A stretch of DNA of 64,000 nucleotides, from NCBI RefSeq assembly GCF_001476895.1, contig NZ_LDTB01000013.1, positions 56,819-120,818 on the forward strand, written 5' to 3'. This stretch comes from Sphingomonas endophytica (lineage in GTDB: Bacteria; Pseudomonadota; Alphaproteobacteria; Sphingomonadales; Sphingomonadaceae). How positions within the stretch are numbered: the first letter of the stretch is position 1; every line of letters starts with the position of its first letter. This document shows positions 56,198 through 64,000 of the stretch, piece after piece. Below the pieces are notes generated by a model. The model was not told where the DNA came from. It worked only from the letters and a program-made list of their open reading frames with translations, and searched no databases. A program made the position numbers and the translations under genes.

Positions 56198-57769
56198 ATG
56201 ACCGACGATCTCCGCTCCGCCGCTCTCGATTCCAAGGCCTGGCCGTATGAAGAGGCGCGCAAGCTCCTCAAGCGCTATCCGGACGGGAAGCTGGGCGGCG
56301 CGCCGGTGCTGTTCGAGACCGGCTACGGCCCATCGGGGCTGCCGCATATCGGCACATTCAACGAAGTGCTGCGCACGACGATGGTCCGCAACGCCTTCCA
56401 CGCGCTCAGCGACCTGCCGACGCGGCTGATCGCGTTCAGCGACGACATGGACGGGCTGCGCAAGGTGCCCGAGAACGTGCCCAACGGCGACATGCTGCGC
56501 GCGCATCTCGGCAAGCCGTTGACGCGCATCCCCGATCCGTTCGGCAAATTCGACAGCTTCGCCGCGCACAACAATGCGATGCTGCGCGATTTCCTCGACC
56601 GCTATGGCTTCGACTACGAATTCGCCTCGTCGACCGACTATTATACGTCCGGCCGCTTCGACGACGCCATCAAGGGCGTGCTGCGTCACTGGCAGGGCGT
56701 GATGGACGTCATGCTGCCGACGCTGCGTGCCGAGCGCCGCGCGACCTATTCGCCGGTGCTGCCGGTCAGCCCAAAGAGCGGCATCGTGCTGCAGGTGCCG
56801 GTCGAGGTGGTCGATGCCGAGACGGGCATGATCGCGTTCGAGGACGAAGGAGAACGGATCGTCCAGTCCGCACTGGGCGGGTCCGCCAAGCTGCAATGGA
56901 AGGTCGACTGGGCGATGCGCTGGGTCGCGCTCGGTGTCGATTACGAAATGGCGGGCAAGGACCTGATCGATTCGGTCGTCCAGTCGTCCAAGATCGCGCG
57001 CGTGCTGGGCGGACGGCCGCCCGAGGGCTTCAACTACGAGATGTTCCTCGACGAAAAGGGCGAGAAGATCTCCAAGTCGAAGGGCAACGGCCTGTCGATC
57101 GAGCAATGGCTGACCTATGGTCCCGAAGAGAGCCTGGCCTTCTATATCTATCGCGAACCGAAGAAGGCCAAGCAGTTGCACATGGGCGTGATCCCGCGTG
57201 CGGTGGACGATTACTGGCAGTTCCGCGGCAATTACGCGGGGCAGGCGGTAAAGGAGCGGCTCGGCAACCCCGTTCACCACGTCCACGACGGCACGCCGCC
57301 CGACGGCGCGTTGCCGGTGACGTTCGGCCTGCTGCTGAATCTGGTCGGGGTGATGGGCGAAGGCGCGACGCGCGAGCAGGTATGGGCGTATCTGGCGAAT
57401 TATGTCGCCGACGCGACGCCCGCCGCCTACCCCGAGCTCGACCGGCTGATCGGGCACGCGCTGGCGTACCACCGCGATCATATCGCCCCGACGCTGAAGC
57501 GCCGCGCGCCCGAGGGCGTCGAGGTGGCGGCGCTGGAGCGGCTGGACGCCGAACTGGCCGCGCTGCCGGAAGAGGCGAGCGCGGAGGATATCCAGAACAT
57601 CGTCTATGAGATCGGCAAGACCGGCGGGTTCGCGGAACTGCGCGACTGGTTCAAGGCGCTGTACGAGACGCTGCTGGGATCGAGCCAGGGGCCGCGGATG
57701 GGCAGCTTCATCCGGCTCTACGGCATCGCGAACACGCGCGCGCTGATCGCTGCGGCGCTGGGGCGGTAA
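56198..57769 (+). CDS. lysS: Lysine--tRNA ligase, class I
   Basis: A 523-residue class I LysRS, the archaeal-type enzyme found in many alphaproteobacteria in place of class II. Features are LFETGYGPSGLPHIGTFNEV (HIGH motif region), IAFSDDMDGLRKVPENV and DEKGEKISKSKGNGLSIEQW (KMSKS region). The helical C-terminal anticodon-binding domain follows. No class II lysS is in the window. It is divergent from crtZ across 32 bases. Confidence 0.97.
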   Translation: MTDDLRSAALDSKAWPYEEARKLLKRYPDGKLGGAPVLFETGYGPSGLPHIGTFNEVLRTTMVRNAFHALSDLPTRLIAFSDDMDGLRKVPENVPNGDMLRAHLGKPLTRIPDPFGKFDSFAAHNNAMLRDFLDRYGFDYEFASSTDYYTSGRFDDAIKGVLRHWQGVMDVMLPTLRAERRATYSPVLPVSPKSGIVLQVPVEVVDAETGMIAFEDEGERIVQSALGGSAKLQWKVDWAMRWVALGVDYEMAGKDLIDSVVQSSKIARVLGGRPPEGFNYEMFLDEKGEKISKSKGNGLSIEQWLTYGPEESLAFYIYREPKKAKQLHMGVIPRAVDDYWQFRGNYAGQAVKERLGNPVHHVHDGTPPDGALPVTFGLLLNLVGVMGEGATREQVWAYLANYVADATPAAYPELDRLIGHALAYHRDHIAPTLKRRAPEGVEVAALERLDAELAALPEEASAEDIQNIVYEIGKTGGFAELRDWFKALYETLLGSSQGPRMGSFIRLYGIANTRALIAAALGR

Positions 57770-58292
57770 GCGCGGCGTCGCTGCGTTCGGAAGAATGAGG
57801 AAGGGGTCGCGCGGAGGCGCGGAGAGGAGGCGCTGGCCACGGCTGCCCCGGCCGACGCCGACCGCCCTCTGTCCCGGCGTGAGATCACGCATCCGTCACC
57901 CGCGCGCCGGACGTGCCCGCAAATTCCTTCCGTCATCCCGGCGCAGGCCGGGATCCAGCGTCCCACACACGCCGATGCGGCGGCTCCGGCGGTGAGATGG
58001 ATCCCGGTCCGCGTCGGGATGACAGGGGAAACGGCGCTGCGGCTGCACCCCGGCGCGTTGCGGAAAAGCGAAGGACACTCGCCACGATCATCGCCGGCCC
58101 TCGCCTGCCGGAACCGCTGCCCGGCGCGCAGCCTCTCCGCGCCTCCGCGTCTCTGCGCGAGATCATGCAGGTCCGCCGCGCGCGAAGCGGTAAGAAATCA
58201 GGCACCGCACCCTGCCGCTCACCCGGCGAACGCTGCGGCCTGTCGCGGTCCGGCGTACCACATCCAAGGCTCCGGCTTCCGCCGCGAGACTC
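57770..58292. repeat. 523-base gene-free gap holding nested palindromic elements (families C and B)
   Basis: An outer family C pair, CGCGGAGGCGCGGAGAGG at 57810-57827 and its exact 18-bp reverse complement at 58132-58149, encloses an inner family B pair, GTCATCCCGGCGCAGGCCGG at 57932-57958 and its imperfect inverse at 57999-58023. Flanking sequence shows no gene on either strand. One element may have inserted into another. Confidence 0.75.
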
Positions 58293-59180
58293 TTACAGCA
58301 GCGGCGAGCCGCCGCCCGCGCCGTCCGCTTCCTCCGCTGTCGGCGACGGCGCGGGCTGCGGCGTCGCGACGCGCGCGGGCGGCGGCATGTACGCCCCGGT
58401 GATCGCCGCGCTTTCCAGCGTGTCGAGCGCCGTGCGCGCGTCGATCCAGCGGCGCGCGGCGGCGGTCCAGTTCGCGGCATCGGCCGCGCCGGGCAGACGC
58501 TCGACCTCCGCCAGCGCGGTCTGGACGTTGCCGTTGTCGAGCTGCCGCCGCGCGCGCGCCAGCCGGTCGGACGGCAGCGGCGAGGGCGTACCCTCGCGGT
58601 GGATGACGATCAGGTTGCGCAACTCGCTGCCGATCCCGCTCCACCAGTCGCTGGGCGTGGCGAGCAGGATCGGCGCGCTGGCGTCGAGGCTTTCGCGCAG
58701 ATCCTCCAGCGTCACCGGCTGGCGCGCGGTGCGGATCACGGTGGCGACCTGTTGCGGCAGGGTCGGCCCGAAGCGGCGACGCAACTCGCCCTCCAGATAA
58801 CCCAGCCCCGCCCCGCGATCGAGCGCGCGACGCGCAGCGAAGGTGACGAGGATCGCCTCCGCCTTGCCCGCGCTGACCGCCGCGTCGGCGGTGTCGGCGT
58901 CGGTCCGCGCGGCGCGCGCCTCCAGATTGGCGAGCTGCGCGGCCAGCGCCGCCTCGCGCAGCGCCAGCGTGTTGGCGTCCGGATTCGCCGGCGCGGCGGT
59001 GGCGGCCGGCTGCGGCGCGGGCGCGGCGGCCTGCTGCCCGCGTGCGAAGAAGCCGGGCGTGTTGCGAACCGCATAGGCCATCAATCCGAGCCCGACCACG
59101 AAGGCGAGGATCGCCAGCGCCAGGGCGGGGCCGATCCGCGATCGCGACGTGCTGCGCGGCGTGCCATAAGGTTCGCTCAT
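58293..59180 (-). CDS. Single-span hypothetical protein downstream of hemD
   Basis: A 295-residue protein with a short cytoplasmic N-terminus, one helix (IGPALALAILAFVVGLGLMA), a Pro/Ala linker, and a large periplasmic part. This contains a coiled-coil-like segment (ALREAALAAQLANLEARAAR) and a helical end with LARARRQLDNGNVQTALAEV. Layout and position after hemCD resemble the HemX/mitofilin-like proteins, which are of unclear function. It lies 24 bases after hemD on the same strand, so it is probably co-transcribed. The tail is Ala/Pro-rich. Confidence 0.75.
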   Translation of the reverse strand: MSEPYGTPRSTSRSRIGPALALAILAFVVGLGLMAYAVRNTPGFFARGQQAAAPAPQPAATAAPANPDANTLALREAALAAQLANLEARAARTDADTADAAVSAGKAEAILVTFAARRALDRGAGLGYLEGELRRRFGPTLPQQVATVIRTARQPVTLEDLRESLDASAPILLATPSDWWSGIGSELRNLIVIHREGTPSPLPSDRLARARRQLDNGNVQTALAEVERLPGAADAANWTAAARRWIDARTALDTLESAAITGAYMPPPARVATPQPAPSPTAEEADGAGGGSPLL

Positions 59181-59204
59181 CCGCCGCTTATCTCCGTGCC
59201 CGCG

Positions 59205-59852
59205 TCAGCGGTCAATCGCGACGCGCACCAGCGCGGCATCGTCGGGCGTCGCGGCGATCGCGACCGATCGCCAGCCCTCCCCCGCCGCCGCCGCGACGGC
59301 CGGGCTGAGCGCCGCGAGCCGGATCGTGGCACGCGGTATCGCGCGGGAAAGAAGCGCGAATCGCGCGGCGGCGCGCGCGGAATGCAGCAGCACCACCGCA
59401 CCGCGCGCCGCCCCCAGCGCGGCGGGCGGGAGGTCGAGCGCCTCGCTGGCATAGACGGTGATCGCGGTCACGCCGGGCTGCGCCACCCGCTCGCGCCCGG
59501 CGAGGTGCAGCAGGCGCGGCCACGCCGCCGCGCGCGCCACGACCGAGGCGGCATCCCCCTGCCCCACCAGCGTGACGTTCAACCCCGCCGCCCGCGCCGC
59601 CGTCGCGGTCGCGTCACCCACCGCCACCACCGGCAGCGCGCCGAGCGCGGAGAGCCCGTCGCCGGCATGTCGCACCGCCGCCGCGCTGGTCAGCAGCAGC
59701 GCGTCGAACGCCCCGGCATCGGGCAACTGCCACGCGATCGGCACCGTTTCGAACAGGGGCAGCGCGACCGGCTCCGCCCCCGCCGCCACCAGCGCGGCGC
59801 AGGTCCGCGCATTGCCGGGCGCCGGTCGCAGCACCAGCGCGCGGGGTCGCAT
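59205..59852 (-). CDS. hemD: Uroporphyrinogen-III synthase
   Basis: A 215-residue enzyme that closes hydroxymethylbilane to uroporphyrinogen III. HemD is poorly conserved. Support comes from LVLRPAPGNARTCAALVAAG at the N-terminus, FDALLLTSAAAVRHAGDGL, VVAVGDATATAARAAGLNV, and its ATGA overlap with hemC. Two Rossmann-like domains are implied by the repeat pattern. The frame is open upstream through hemC, so the start was chosen at the ATG overlapping the hemC stop. Confidence 0.9.
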   Translation of the reverse strand: MRPRALVLRPAPGNARTCAALVAAGAEPVALPLFETVPIAWQLPDAGAFDALLLTSAAAVRHAGDGLSALGALPVVAVGDATATAARAAGLNVTLVGQGDAASVVARAAAWPRLLHLAGRERVAQPGVTAITVYASEALDLPPAALGAARGAVVLLHSARAAARFALLSRAIPRATIRLAALSPAVAAAAGEGWRSVAIAATPDDAALVRVAIDR

Positions 59853-60745
59853 CAGCCGAACAGGACCCGGATCGCGGGCGGCGCGCGCTCCAGCAGGTCC
59901 TCGGCCAGCATCGCGCCCAACGTGACCGGATCGTCGCCGCGCGCCTCGCCCTCGATCGCCGCCGCCCCGTCCGGCGACAGCAGCTGCGCGCGCAGGAACA
60001 GCGCGCCGCCCTCGACGATCGCCAGCGCCGCGACGGGCGAGTGGCAATCGGCGCGCAACCCTGCGAGCAGGGCGCGCTCGGCGGCGATCGCGCGGTGCGT
60101 CGGCGCGTCGTCGATCGCCGCGACCAGGGCGCGCGCCGGCCCCTCCGCCAGCGTCTCGATCCCGACCGCCCCCTGCGCCGGCGCGGGGAGCATCACGTCG
60201 AGCGGGATCGCCACCCCGGTATCGTGCCGCCCCAGCCGCTCCAGCCCCGCCGCCGCCAGCAGTGTCGCATCGACCTCGCCGGTCGCCAGCTTGCCGAGCC
60301 GCGTGTCGACATTGCCGCGGAACAGCACCGCCGACACGTCGGGGCGCAGGCGGCGAAGTTGCGCGGTGCGACGCGGGCTGCTGGTGCCGATCACCGCCGC
60401 ATCGGGCAGGCCGGCGATCGACTCCGCGCCGATCAACCGGTCGCGCACGTCGGCGCGCGGCAAGGTCGCGGCGATCGCGATCGCATCGGGGCGCAGCGTC
60501 TCGACATCCTTCATCGAATGGACGCAGGCGTCGACCTCGCCCGCCAGCAATGCGCGGTCGAGTTCCTTGGTCCACAGCGCCTTGCCGCCGATCTCGGCCA
60601 GCGCACGGTCCTGTACGCGGTCGCCGGTGGTGCGGATGACGACGATCTCGACATCCTCCCAGCCATGCGCGGCCATCAGCGCGTCGCGCACCATGCCTGC
60701 CTGGGTGAGCGCAAGGGGCGAACCACGGGTGCCGAGCCGGAACAT
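59852..60745 (-). CDS. hemC: Hydroxymethylbilane synthase (porphobilinogen deaminase)
   Basis: A 297-residue enzyme that links four porphobilinogens on a dipyrromethane cofactor. The cofactor Cys234 lies in LRADCHSPVAALAIV. Other motifs are RLGTRGSPLALTQAGMV, VHSMKDVETLRPD, IGTSSPRRTAQLRRLRPDV and RGNVDTRLGKLATGEVDATL. The hemC-hemD pair is divergent from tsaD across 111 bases, as in many alphaproteobacteria. Confidence 0.97.
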   Translation of the reverse strand: MFRLGTRGSPLALTQAGMVRDALMAAHGWEDVEIVVIRTTGDRVQDRALAEIGGKALWTKELDRALLAGEVDACVHSMKDVETLRPDAIAIAATLPRADVRDRLIGAESIAGLPDAAVIGTSSPRRTAQLRRLRPDVSAVLFRGNVDTRLGKLATGEVDATLLAAAGLERLGRHDTGVAIPLDVMLPAPAQGAVGIETLAEGPARALVAAIDDAPTHRAIAAERALLAGLRADCHSPVAALAIVEGGALFLRAQLLSPDGAAAIEGEARGDDPVTLGAMLAEDLLERAPPAIRVLFG

Positions 60746-60793
60746 GGGGTGCGTCTTGGCGGCTTCGGTGGGTGGGGGCAAGGGTTGGGGGCA

Positions 60794-60822
60794 CCACTGC
60801 GAGCGTAGCGAAGCAATGACGG
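60794..60822. repeat. Single palindromic unit, family A, in the hemC-tsaD promoter gap
   Basis: CCACTGCGAGCGTAGCGAAG followed by CAATGACGG resembles one arm of the family A elements. It sits between two divergent starts, so it may overlap promoter sequence. Confidence 0.7.
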
Positions 60823-60856
60823 CGGCGGGGTCGATATGGCGGACGCGATGTCCTAG

Positions 60857-61891
60857 ATGACCGCCATGCTGATCCTGGGCCTCGAATCCTCCTGCGACGA
60901 AACCGCCGCCGCGCTGGTCACTGGCGAGCGGCAGGTGCTCGCACATCGCCTCGCCGGACAGGAGGCCGCGCATCGCCCCTATGGCGGAGTCGTGCCCGAG
61001 ATCGCGGCGCGCGCGCATGTCGAGGTGCTGCAGCCGCTGGTCGAGGCGGCGCTGGACGAGGCCGGGGTCGCATTGGCGGATGTCGATGCGATCGCCGCGA
61101 CCGCCGGGCCGGGGCTGATCGGCGGGGTGATGGTCGGGCTGGTGACGGGCAAGGCGCTCGCCCATGCGGCGGGCAAGCCGCTGATCGCGGTCAATCATCT
61201 GGAGGGCCACGCGCTCAGCCCGCGCCTTGCCGACCCCGATCTGGCCTTTCCCTATATGCTGCTGCTGGTGTCGGGCGGGCATTGCCAGCTGCTGCTGGTC
61301 GAGGGCGTCGCGCGCTATCGGCGGCTGGCGACGACGATCGACGATGCGGCGGGCGAGGCGTTCGACAAGACCGCCAAGATCCTCGGCCTCGGCTTTCCCG
61401 GCGGCCCGGCGGTCGAGCGCGCCGCCGCGCAGGGCAATGCGCGCGCCGTGCCGCTGCCGCGCCCGCTGAAGGGATCGCCGGAGCCGCACTTCTCCTTCGC
61501 CGGGCTGAAGGCGGCGGTGGCGCGCGCCGCGCCCGATCATGCCGCGGCCGATGTCGCGGCCAGCTTCCAGCAGGCGGTCGTCGATTGCCTGATCGACCGC
61601 ACCCGCCGCGCGCTGCGTGTGGCGGACGGCGCGACCGCGCTGGTCGTCGCGGGCGGCGTCGCCGCCAACGGCGGGGTGCGCGCGGCGTTGCAGGCGCTGG
61701 CGGCGGAAGACGGGCTGCGCTTCGTCGCGCCGCCCGGCTGGCTGTGCACCGACAATGCGGCGATGATCGCCTGGGCGGGCGCGGAGCGTTTCGCCGCCGG
61801 GCTGACCGATCCGCTCGACACCGCCGCGCGCGCGCGCTGGCCGCTCGATCCGGAGGCCGAGAAGGTGCGCGGCGCGGGGGTGAAGGCATGA
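60857..61891 (+). CDS. tsaD: tRNA N6-adenosine threonylcarbamoyltransferase TsaD
   Basis: A 344-residue Kae1/TsaD enzyme that makes t6A37 in ANN-decoding tRNAs with TsaB, TsaC and TsaE. Iron/zinc-type ligands are in [14 protein letters not shown], and other motifs are [59 protein letters not shown] and the late [13 protein letters not shown]. The start may be at 60857 or 60866. It overlaps gpsA by 4 bases. Confidence 0.97.
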   Translation: MTAMLILGLESSCDETAAALVTGERQVLAHRLAGQEAAHRPYGGVVPEIAARAHVEVLQPLVEAALDEAGVALADVDAIAATAGPGLIGGVMVGLVTGKALAHAAGKPLIAVNHLEGHALSPRLADPDLAFPYMLLLVSGGHCQLLLVEGVARYRRLATTIDDAAGEAFDKTAKILGLGFPGGPAVERAAAQGNARAVPLPRPLKGSPEPHFSFAGLKAAVARAAPDHAAADVAASFQQAVVDCLIDRTRRALRVADGATALVVAGGVAANGGVRAALQALAAEDGLRFVAPPGWLCTDNAAMIAWAGAERFAAGLTDPLDTAARARWPLDPEAEKVRGAGVKA

Positions 61892-62868
61892 GCGGCGCGA
61901 TCGGCGTGATCGGCGCGGGCGCCTGGGGCACCGCGCTGGCGCAGGTCGCCGCCACCAACGGGCATGAGGTGCGGCTGTGGGCGCGCGACGCCGCGCTGGT
62001 CGCGGCGATCAACGCCACGCACGAAAATGCCGCCTATCTGCCGGGCGTCCCCCTCTCCCCCCACATCCGCGCGACCGGCGATCTGGCGTGGGTGGCCGAA
62101 GCGGCGGCGAACCTGATCGTCACCCCCGCGCAGGCGATGCGCGCGGTGCTGGCGCTGCTCCCCGCCAACGGTCAGCCGCTGGTGGTCTGCTCGAAGGGGA
62201 TCGAGGCGGGGACGCACCTGTTGATGAGCGAGGTCGCGCACGACCAGCATCCGCTGTCGCCGGTGATGGTGCTGTCGGGCCCGACCTTCGCGCACGAGGT
62301 CGCGCGCGGGCTGCCGACGGCGGTGACGCTGGCGGGGGCGGACGATGTCGCGCGTGCCGCGCTGGCGCTGGCCATCGCCGCGCCGCATTTCCGCCCCTAT
62401 GCGTCGAGCGACGTGATCGGTGCCGAGATCGGCGGGGCGGTGAAGAACGTGCTGGCGATCGCATGCGGCGTAGTCGACGGCGCGGGGCTGGGCCAGAATG
62501 CGCGCGCCGCGCTGATCGCGCGCGGCTTTGCCGAAATGACCCGCTTCGGCCTCGCCAAGGGCGCGCGGGCTGAAACGCTGGCGGGGATGTCTGGGCTGGG
62601 CGATCTGGTGCTGACCTGTTCCTCGACCGCCTCGCGCAATTTCTCGCTGGGCGTCGGGATCGGGCGGGGCGAGGCGGCGGCGGACCTGCTGGCGAACCGG
62701 CGCACGGTGGCGGAAGGCGCGTTCACCGCGCCGGTGCTGCTGGAGGCGGCGCAGGCCGCCGGAGTGGAAATGCCGATCACGGCGGCGGTGTGCCGGTTAC
62801 TGGACGGTGGCGATGTGCGCGCGGTGGTGGGCGACCTGCTGGCGCGGCCGTTGAAGGACGAGGTGTGA
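61888..62868 (+). CDS. gpsA: Glycerol-3-phosphate dehydrogenase [NAD(P)+]
   Basis: A 326-residue enzyme that makes sn-glycerol 3-phosphate for phospholipids. The nucleotide site is [20 protein letters not shown], and the catalytic Lys lies in [16 protein letters not shown]. Other markers are [38 protein letters not shown], and [21 protein letters not shown] cut here to key parts GLGDL and SRN. The ATG overlaps the tsaD stop (ATGA), so translation is probably coupled. Confidence 0.96.
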   Translation: MSGAIGVIGAGAWGTALAQVAATNGHEVRLWARDAALVAAINATHENAAYLPGVPLSPHIRATGDLAWVAEAAANLIVTPAQAMRAVLALLPANGQPLVVCSKGIEAGTHLLMSEVAHDQHPLSPVMVLSGPTFAHEVARGLPTAVTLAGADDVARAALALAIAAPHFRPYASSDVIGAEIGGAVKNVLAIACGVVDGAGLGQNARAALIARGFAEMTRFGLAKGARAETLAGMSGLGDLVLTCSSTASRNFSLGVGIGRGEAAADLLANRRTVAEGAFTAPVLLEAAQAAGVEMPITAAVCRLLDGGDVRAVVGDLLARPLKDEV

Positions 62869-63145
62869 TCGGCTGCATCGTCGGTCCGGCGGGGACGGCA
62901 TGTCGAACGAGCCCGTCGTTACGTCAGGCCAAAAAAGCGAACGTGCCTGCCAGCGATCTGGGCTCGCGATAAGAGCCGACACCTGCAGGTGATCTGTCCC
63001 GTTTTTCCATCTCCGACCGGCCATTTCGGGAAATAGCTATCGGGAACAGTTTTTGGGAATGATCGGGCCTGAGACGGCTTCGGGGAGATCACGCGGGCAA
63101 CCGTCTCGCTACGGGTTCGTATTCGGGAAAGCTGCGCCGGTATGG

Positions 63146-63610
63146 TCACGCCACCGCGTGCGGCTCGTCCACGCCCAACGGCTCAACCCGCGCCTTGAGC
63201 AGGTCGAAGGTGGCAGGAGCAATGTATAGGCTTCGGTGAGCAGCCTCGTTCCTAAGGGCAATGCGCTTCCGGGCCTCGCCATCGGAGCAGCTTACAGCCC
63301 ACAACACTGAGGTTGCCCCTAAGTCCGCGACCACGGCCCGCACGCGATCCCGTTCCGCCCGAGACCACAAGCCGTAATCGAGAACAACGTTGAGCCCCAG
63401 CGATAGGCAACGAGCCCAAATCGGCTGCATGATATCGAGAATAGCCGTAGCCCTATGCTGAAACGTGTCGGCGGGCGGGTCTTCACCAAACAGGCGTGCC
63501 ATCCATTCGTCAGGCGTGAAACGGACGGCGTTATGTTGAAGCTCAAGACGCTTGGCTAGCGTCGTTTTCCCCGAGCCTAAGAAGCCGAAAACAAGGTGAG
63601 CCGTAGGCAT
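63146..63610 (-). CDS. P-loop kinase-like protein (AAA_33 / zeta-toxin fold)
   Basis: A 154-residue P-loop NTPase. Walker A is VFGFLGSGKTTLAKRLE, followed by RFTPDEWMARLFGE and the NVVLDYGLWSRAERDRVRA segment. This layout is typical of small AAA_33 kinases that phosphorylate small molecules or nucleic acids and are related to zeta toxins. By hand count, bases 63181-63600 are about 59% G+C, clearly lower than the neighbouring genes, with less biased third positions, which suggests transfer. No antitoxin gene is next to it. The start was chosen at MPTAHLVFGF. Confidence 0.8.
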   Translation of the reverse strand: MPTAHLVFGFLGSGKTTLAKRLELQHNAVRFTPDEWMARLFGEDPPADTFQHRATAILDIMQPIWARCLSLGLNVVLDYGLWSRAERDRVRAVVADLGATSVLWAVSCSDGEARKRIALRNEAAHRSLYIAPATFDLLKARVEPLGVDEPHAVA

Positions 63611-63726
63611 TCCATTCCTCTGCCGTCGCTTTGCCCGATCGATAGCAGCTAAGGTCCATTGCCAGCGATTTCCAAAATTCGATCGATTCCGACAACGCCG
63701 ACCTCGGGCAACCACGACCGACCACC

Positions 63727-63888
63727 TCAAAAATCGACCGCCACGCCCTTCAGCTCCCAGTCCCCGAACCGGGTCGGATCGCGGCCCAGCGGGTCGTCGT
63801 CGCGCGGTCCGATCGGCTCCGGTTCCGGCACCGGCGTGTTCGGCGTCAGGTGCGCGGGCGGTTTCACATGGTCGGGGCGCTTGCCCAT
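63727..63888 (-). CDS. DUF1674 protein (SdhAF4-like succinate dehydrogenase assembly factor)
   Basis: A 53-residue protein. The C-terminus DPLGRDPTRFGDWELKGVAV followed by DF is the DUF1674 hallmark. The mitochondrial member SDHAF4 binds flavinylated SdhA before it joins the complex. The N-terminal half is Pro-rich and likely disordered (KPPAHLTPNTPVPEPEP). No sdh gene is in the window. The start at 63888 matches short homologues; the longer frame upstream lacks family character. Confidence 0.85.
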   Translation of the reverse strand: MGKRPDHVKPPAHLTPNTPVPEPEPIGPRDDDPLGRDPTRFGDWELKGVAVDF

Positions 63889-63929
63889 CGCTGGTCCTTC
63901 CAATTGATCCCGGCGGAGGACAGGGACAT

Positions 63930-64000
63930 ATGCAGCGCCATGACCGCCTGCAAGCCGAGCCCGCGTGGCTGACGCCCGCCGCCCCCGCACCCCTGCCCGT
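63930..64000 (+). CDS. Possible start of a gene cut by the right edge
   Basis: An ATG at 63930 begins an open plus-strand frame, MQRHDRLQAEPAWLTPAAPA, that runs to the end of the window, with GGAGGA about 10 bases upstream. Divergent placement from the DUF1674 gene is reasonable. Only 24 codons are visible, too few to name a product. Confidence 0.35.
   Translation, partial: MQRHDRLQAEPAWLTPAAPAPLP

Noticed and set aside
56096..57892. A 598-residue minus-strand frame
   Set aside because: It is antisense to lysS, which has full synthetase motifs; the frame has none.
58599..60860. A 753-residue plus-strand frame over hemC-hemD
   Set aside because: It is antisense to two clear heme genes and lacks any motif.
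62919..63149. A 76-residue minus-strand frame
   Set aside because: No ribosome site, no motif and unusual codon use. It is treated as non-coding sequence of the low-GC insert.

Overview
The window reads as a chromosomal segment of a sphingomonad alphaproteobacterium (Sphingomonas or a close relative). Support comes from the high G+C content with strong G/C preference at third codon positions, the gene order rpmF-plsX-fabH-ihfA-merR, an aa3-type cox cluster with ctaB, a CoxF-like gene, ctaG, coxC, a DUF983 gene and surf1, a class I lysyl-tRNA synthetase, a CrtZ-type carotenoid hydroxylase, a TorF-family porin, and several families of short palindromic intergenic repeats of a kind common in sphingomonads. 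Species cannot be assigned from the sequence alone.

Layout. 1-1.8 kb: translation genes pheS (cut by the left edge), rplT and rpmI, with a GIY-YIG nuclease gene beside a palindromic repeat. 2-12 kb: AsmA-like protein, an orphan ATP-dependent DNA ligase, aroC, a heptapeptide-repeat secreted protein, dnaN, an outer-membrane barrel protein, rlmN and a TSUP permease. 12-14.5 kb: a 75-residue orphan protein, a flavin reductase, and a cytochrome b / molybdopterin oxidoreductase pair. 14.7-22.8 kb: the cytochrome oxidase block on the minus strand, interrupted between coxA and ctaB by a GNAT acetyltransferase and an epoxide-hydrolase-like gene. 23-30 kb: tightly coupled pyrE-pdxJ-acpS-lepB, a PerM-type permease, then an envelope/glycan group ending in a convergent overlap. 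30.3-33.3 kb: the fatty-acid/IHF/L32 cluster. 33.5-40 kb: MBL hydrolase, a pabB-pabC fusion, an aminotransferase, msrA, and a Trm112-LON-YbbN operon. 40-45 kb: porin, SulP transporter, two-component system, tRNA-Gly.

45-47.2 kb is the most disturbed stretch. Downstream of tRNA-Gly lie about 600 bases without a clear gene, a VOC protein, a cupin gene broken by two frameshifts, and a decayed copy of the tRNA 3' end, followed by an I78-type inhibitor gene. It looks like the scar of a tRNA-targeted integration. 47.3-64 kb returns to core functions: HPP and DUF72 proteins, the riboflavin genes (ribD carries an in-frame palindromic repeat; the cyclohydrolase II half of RibBA lacks its zinc cysteines), gltX, prs, crtZ, lysS, hemD-hemC, tsaD-gpsA, then a lower-GC P-loop kinase gene and a DUF1674 (SDH assembly) gene at the right edge.

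Many neighbours are joined by ATGA or GTGA overlaps and some use TTG or GTG starts, which points to translational coupling. Four dispersed palindromic repeat families sit in the gaps, one of them inside ribD. I found no CRISPR array, complete IS element, integrase or rRNA operon, and no undescribed multigene system that I could defend. The leads most worth following are the repeat in ribD, the tRNA-Gly scar, the GIY-YIG/palindrome pairing and the 75-residue orphan gene.
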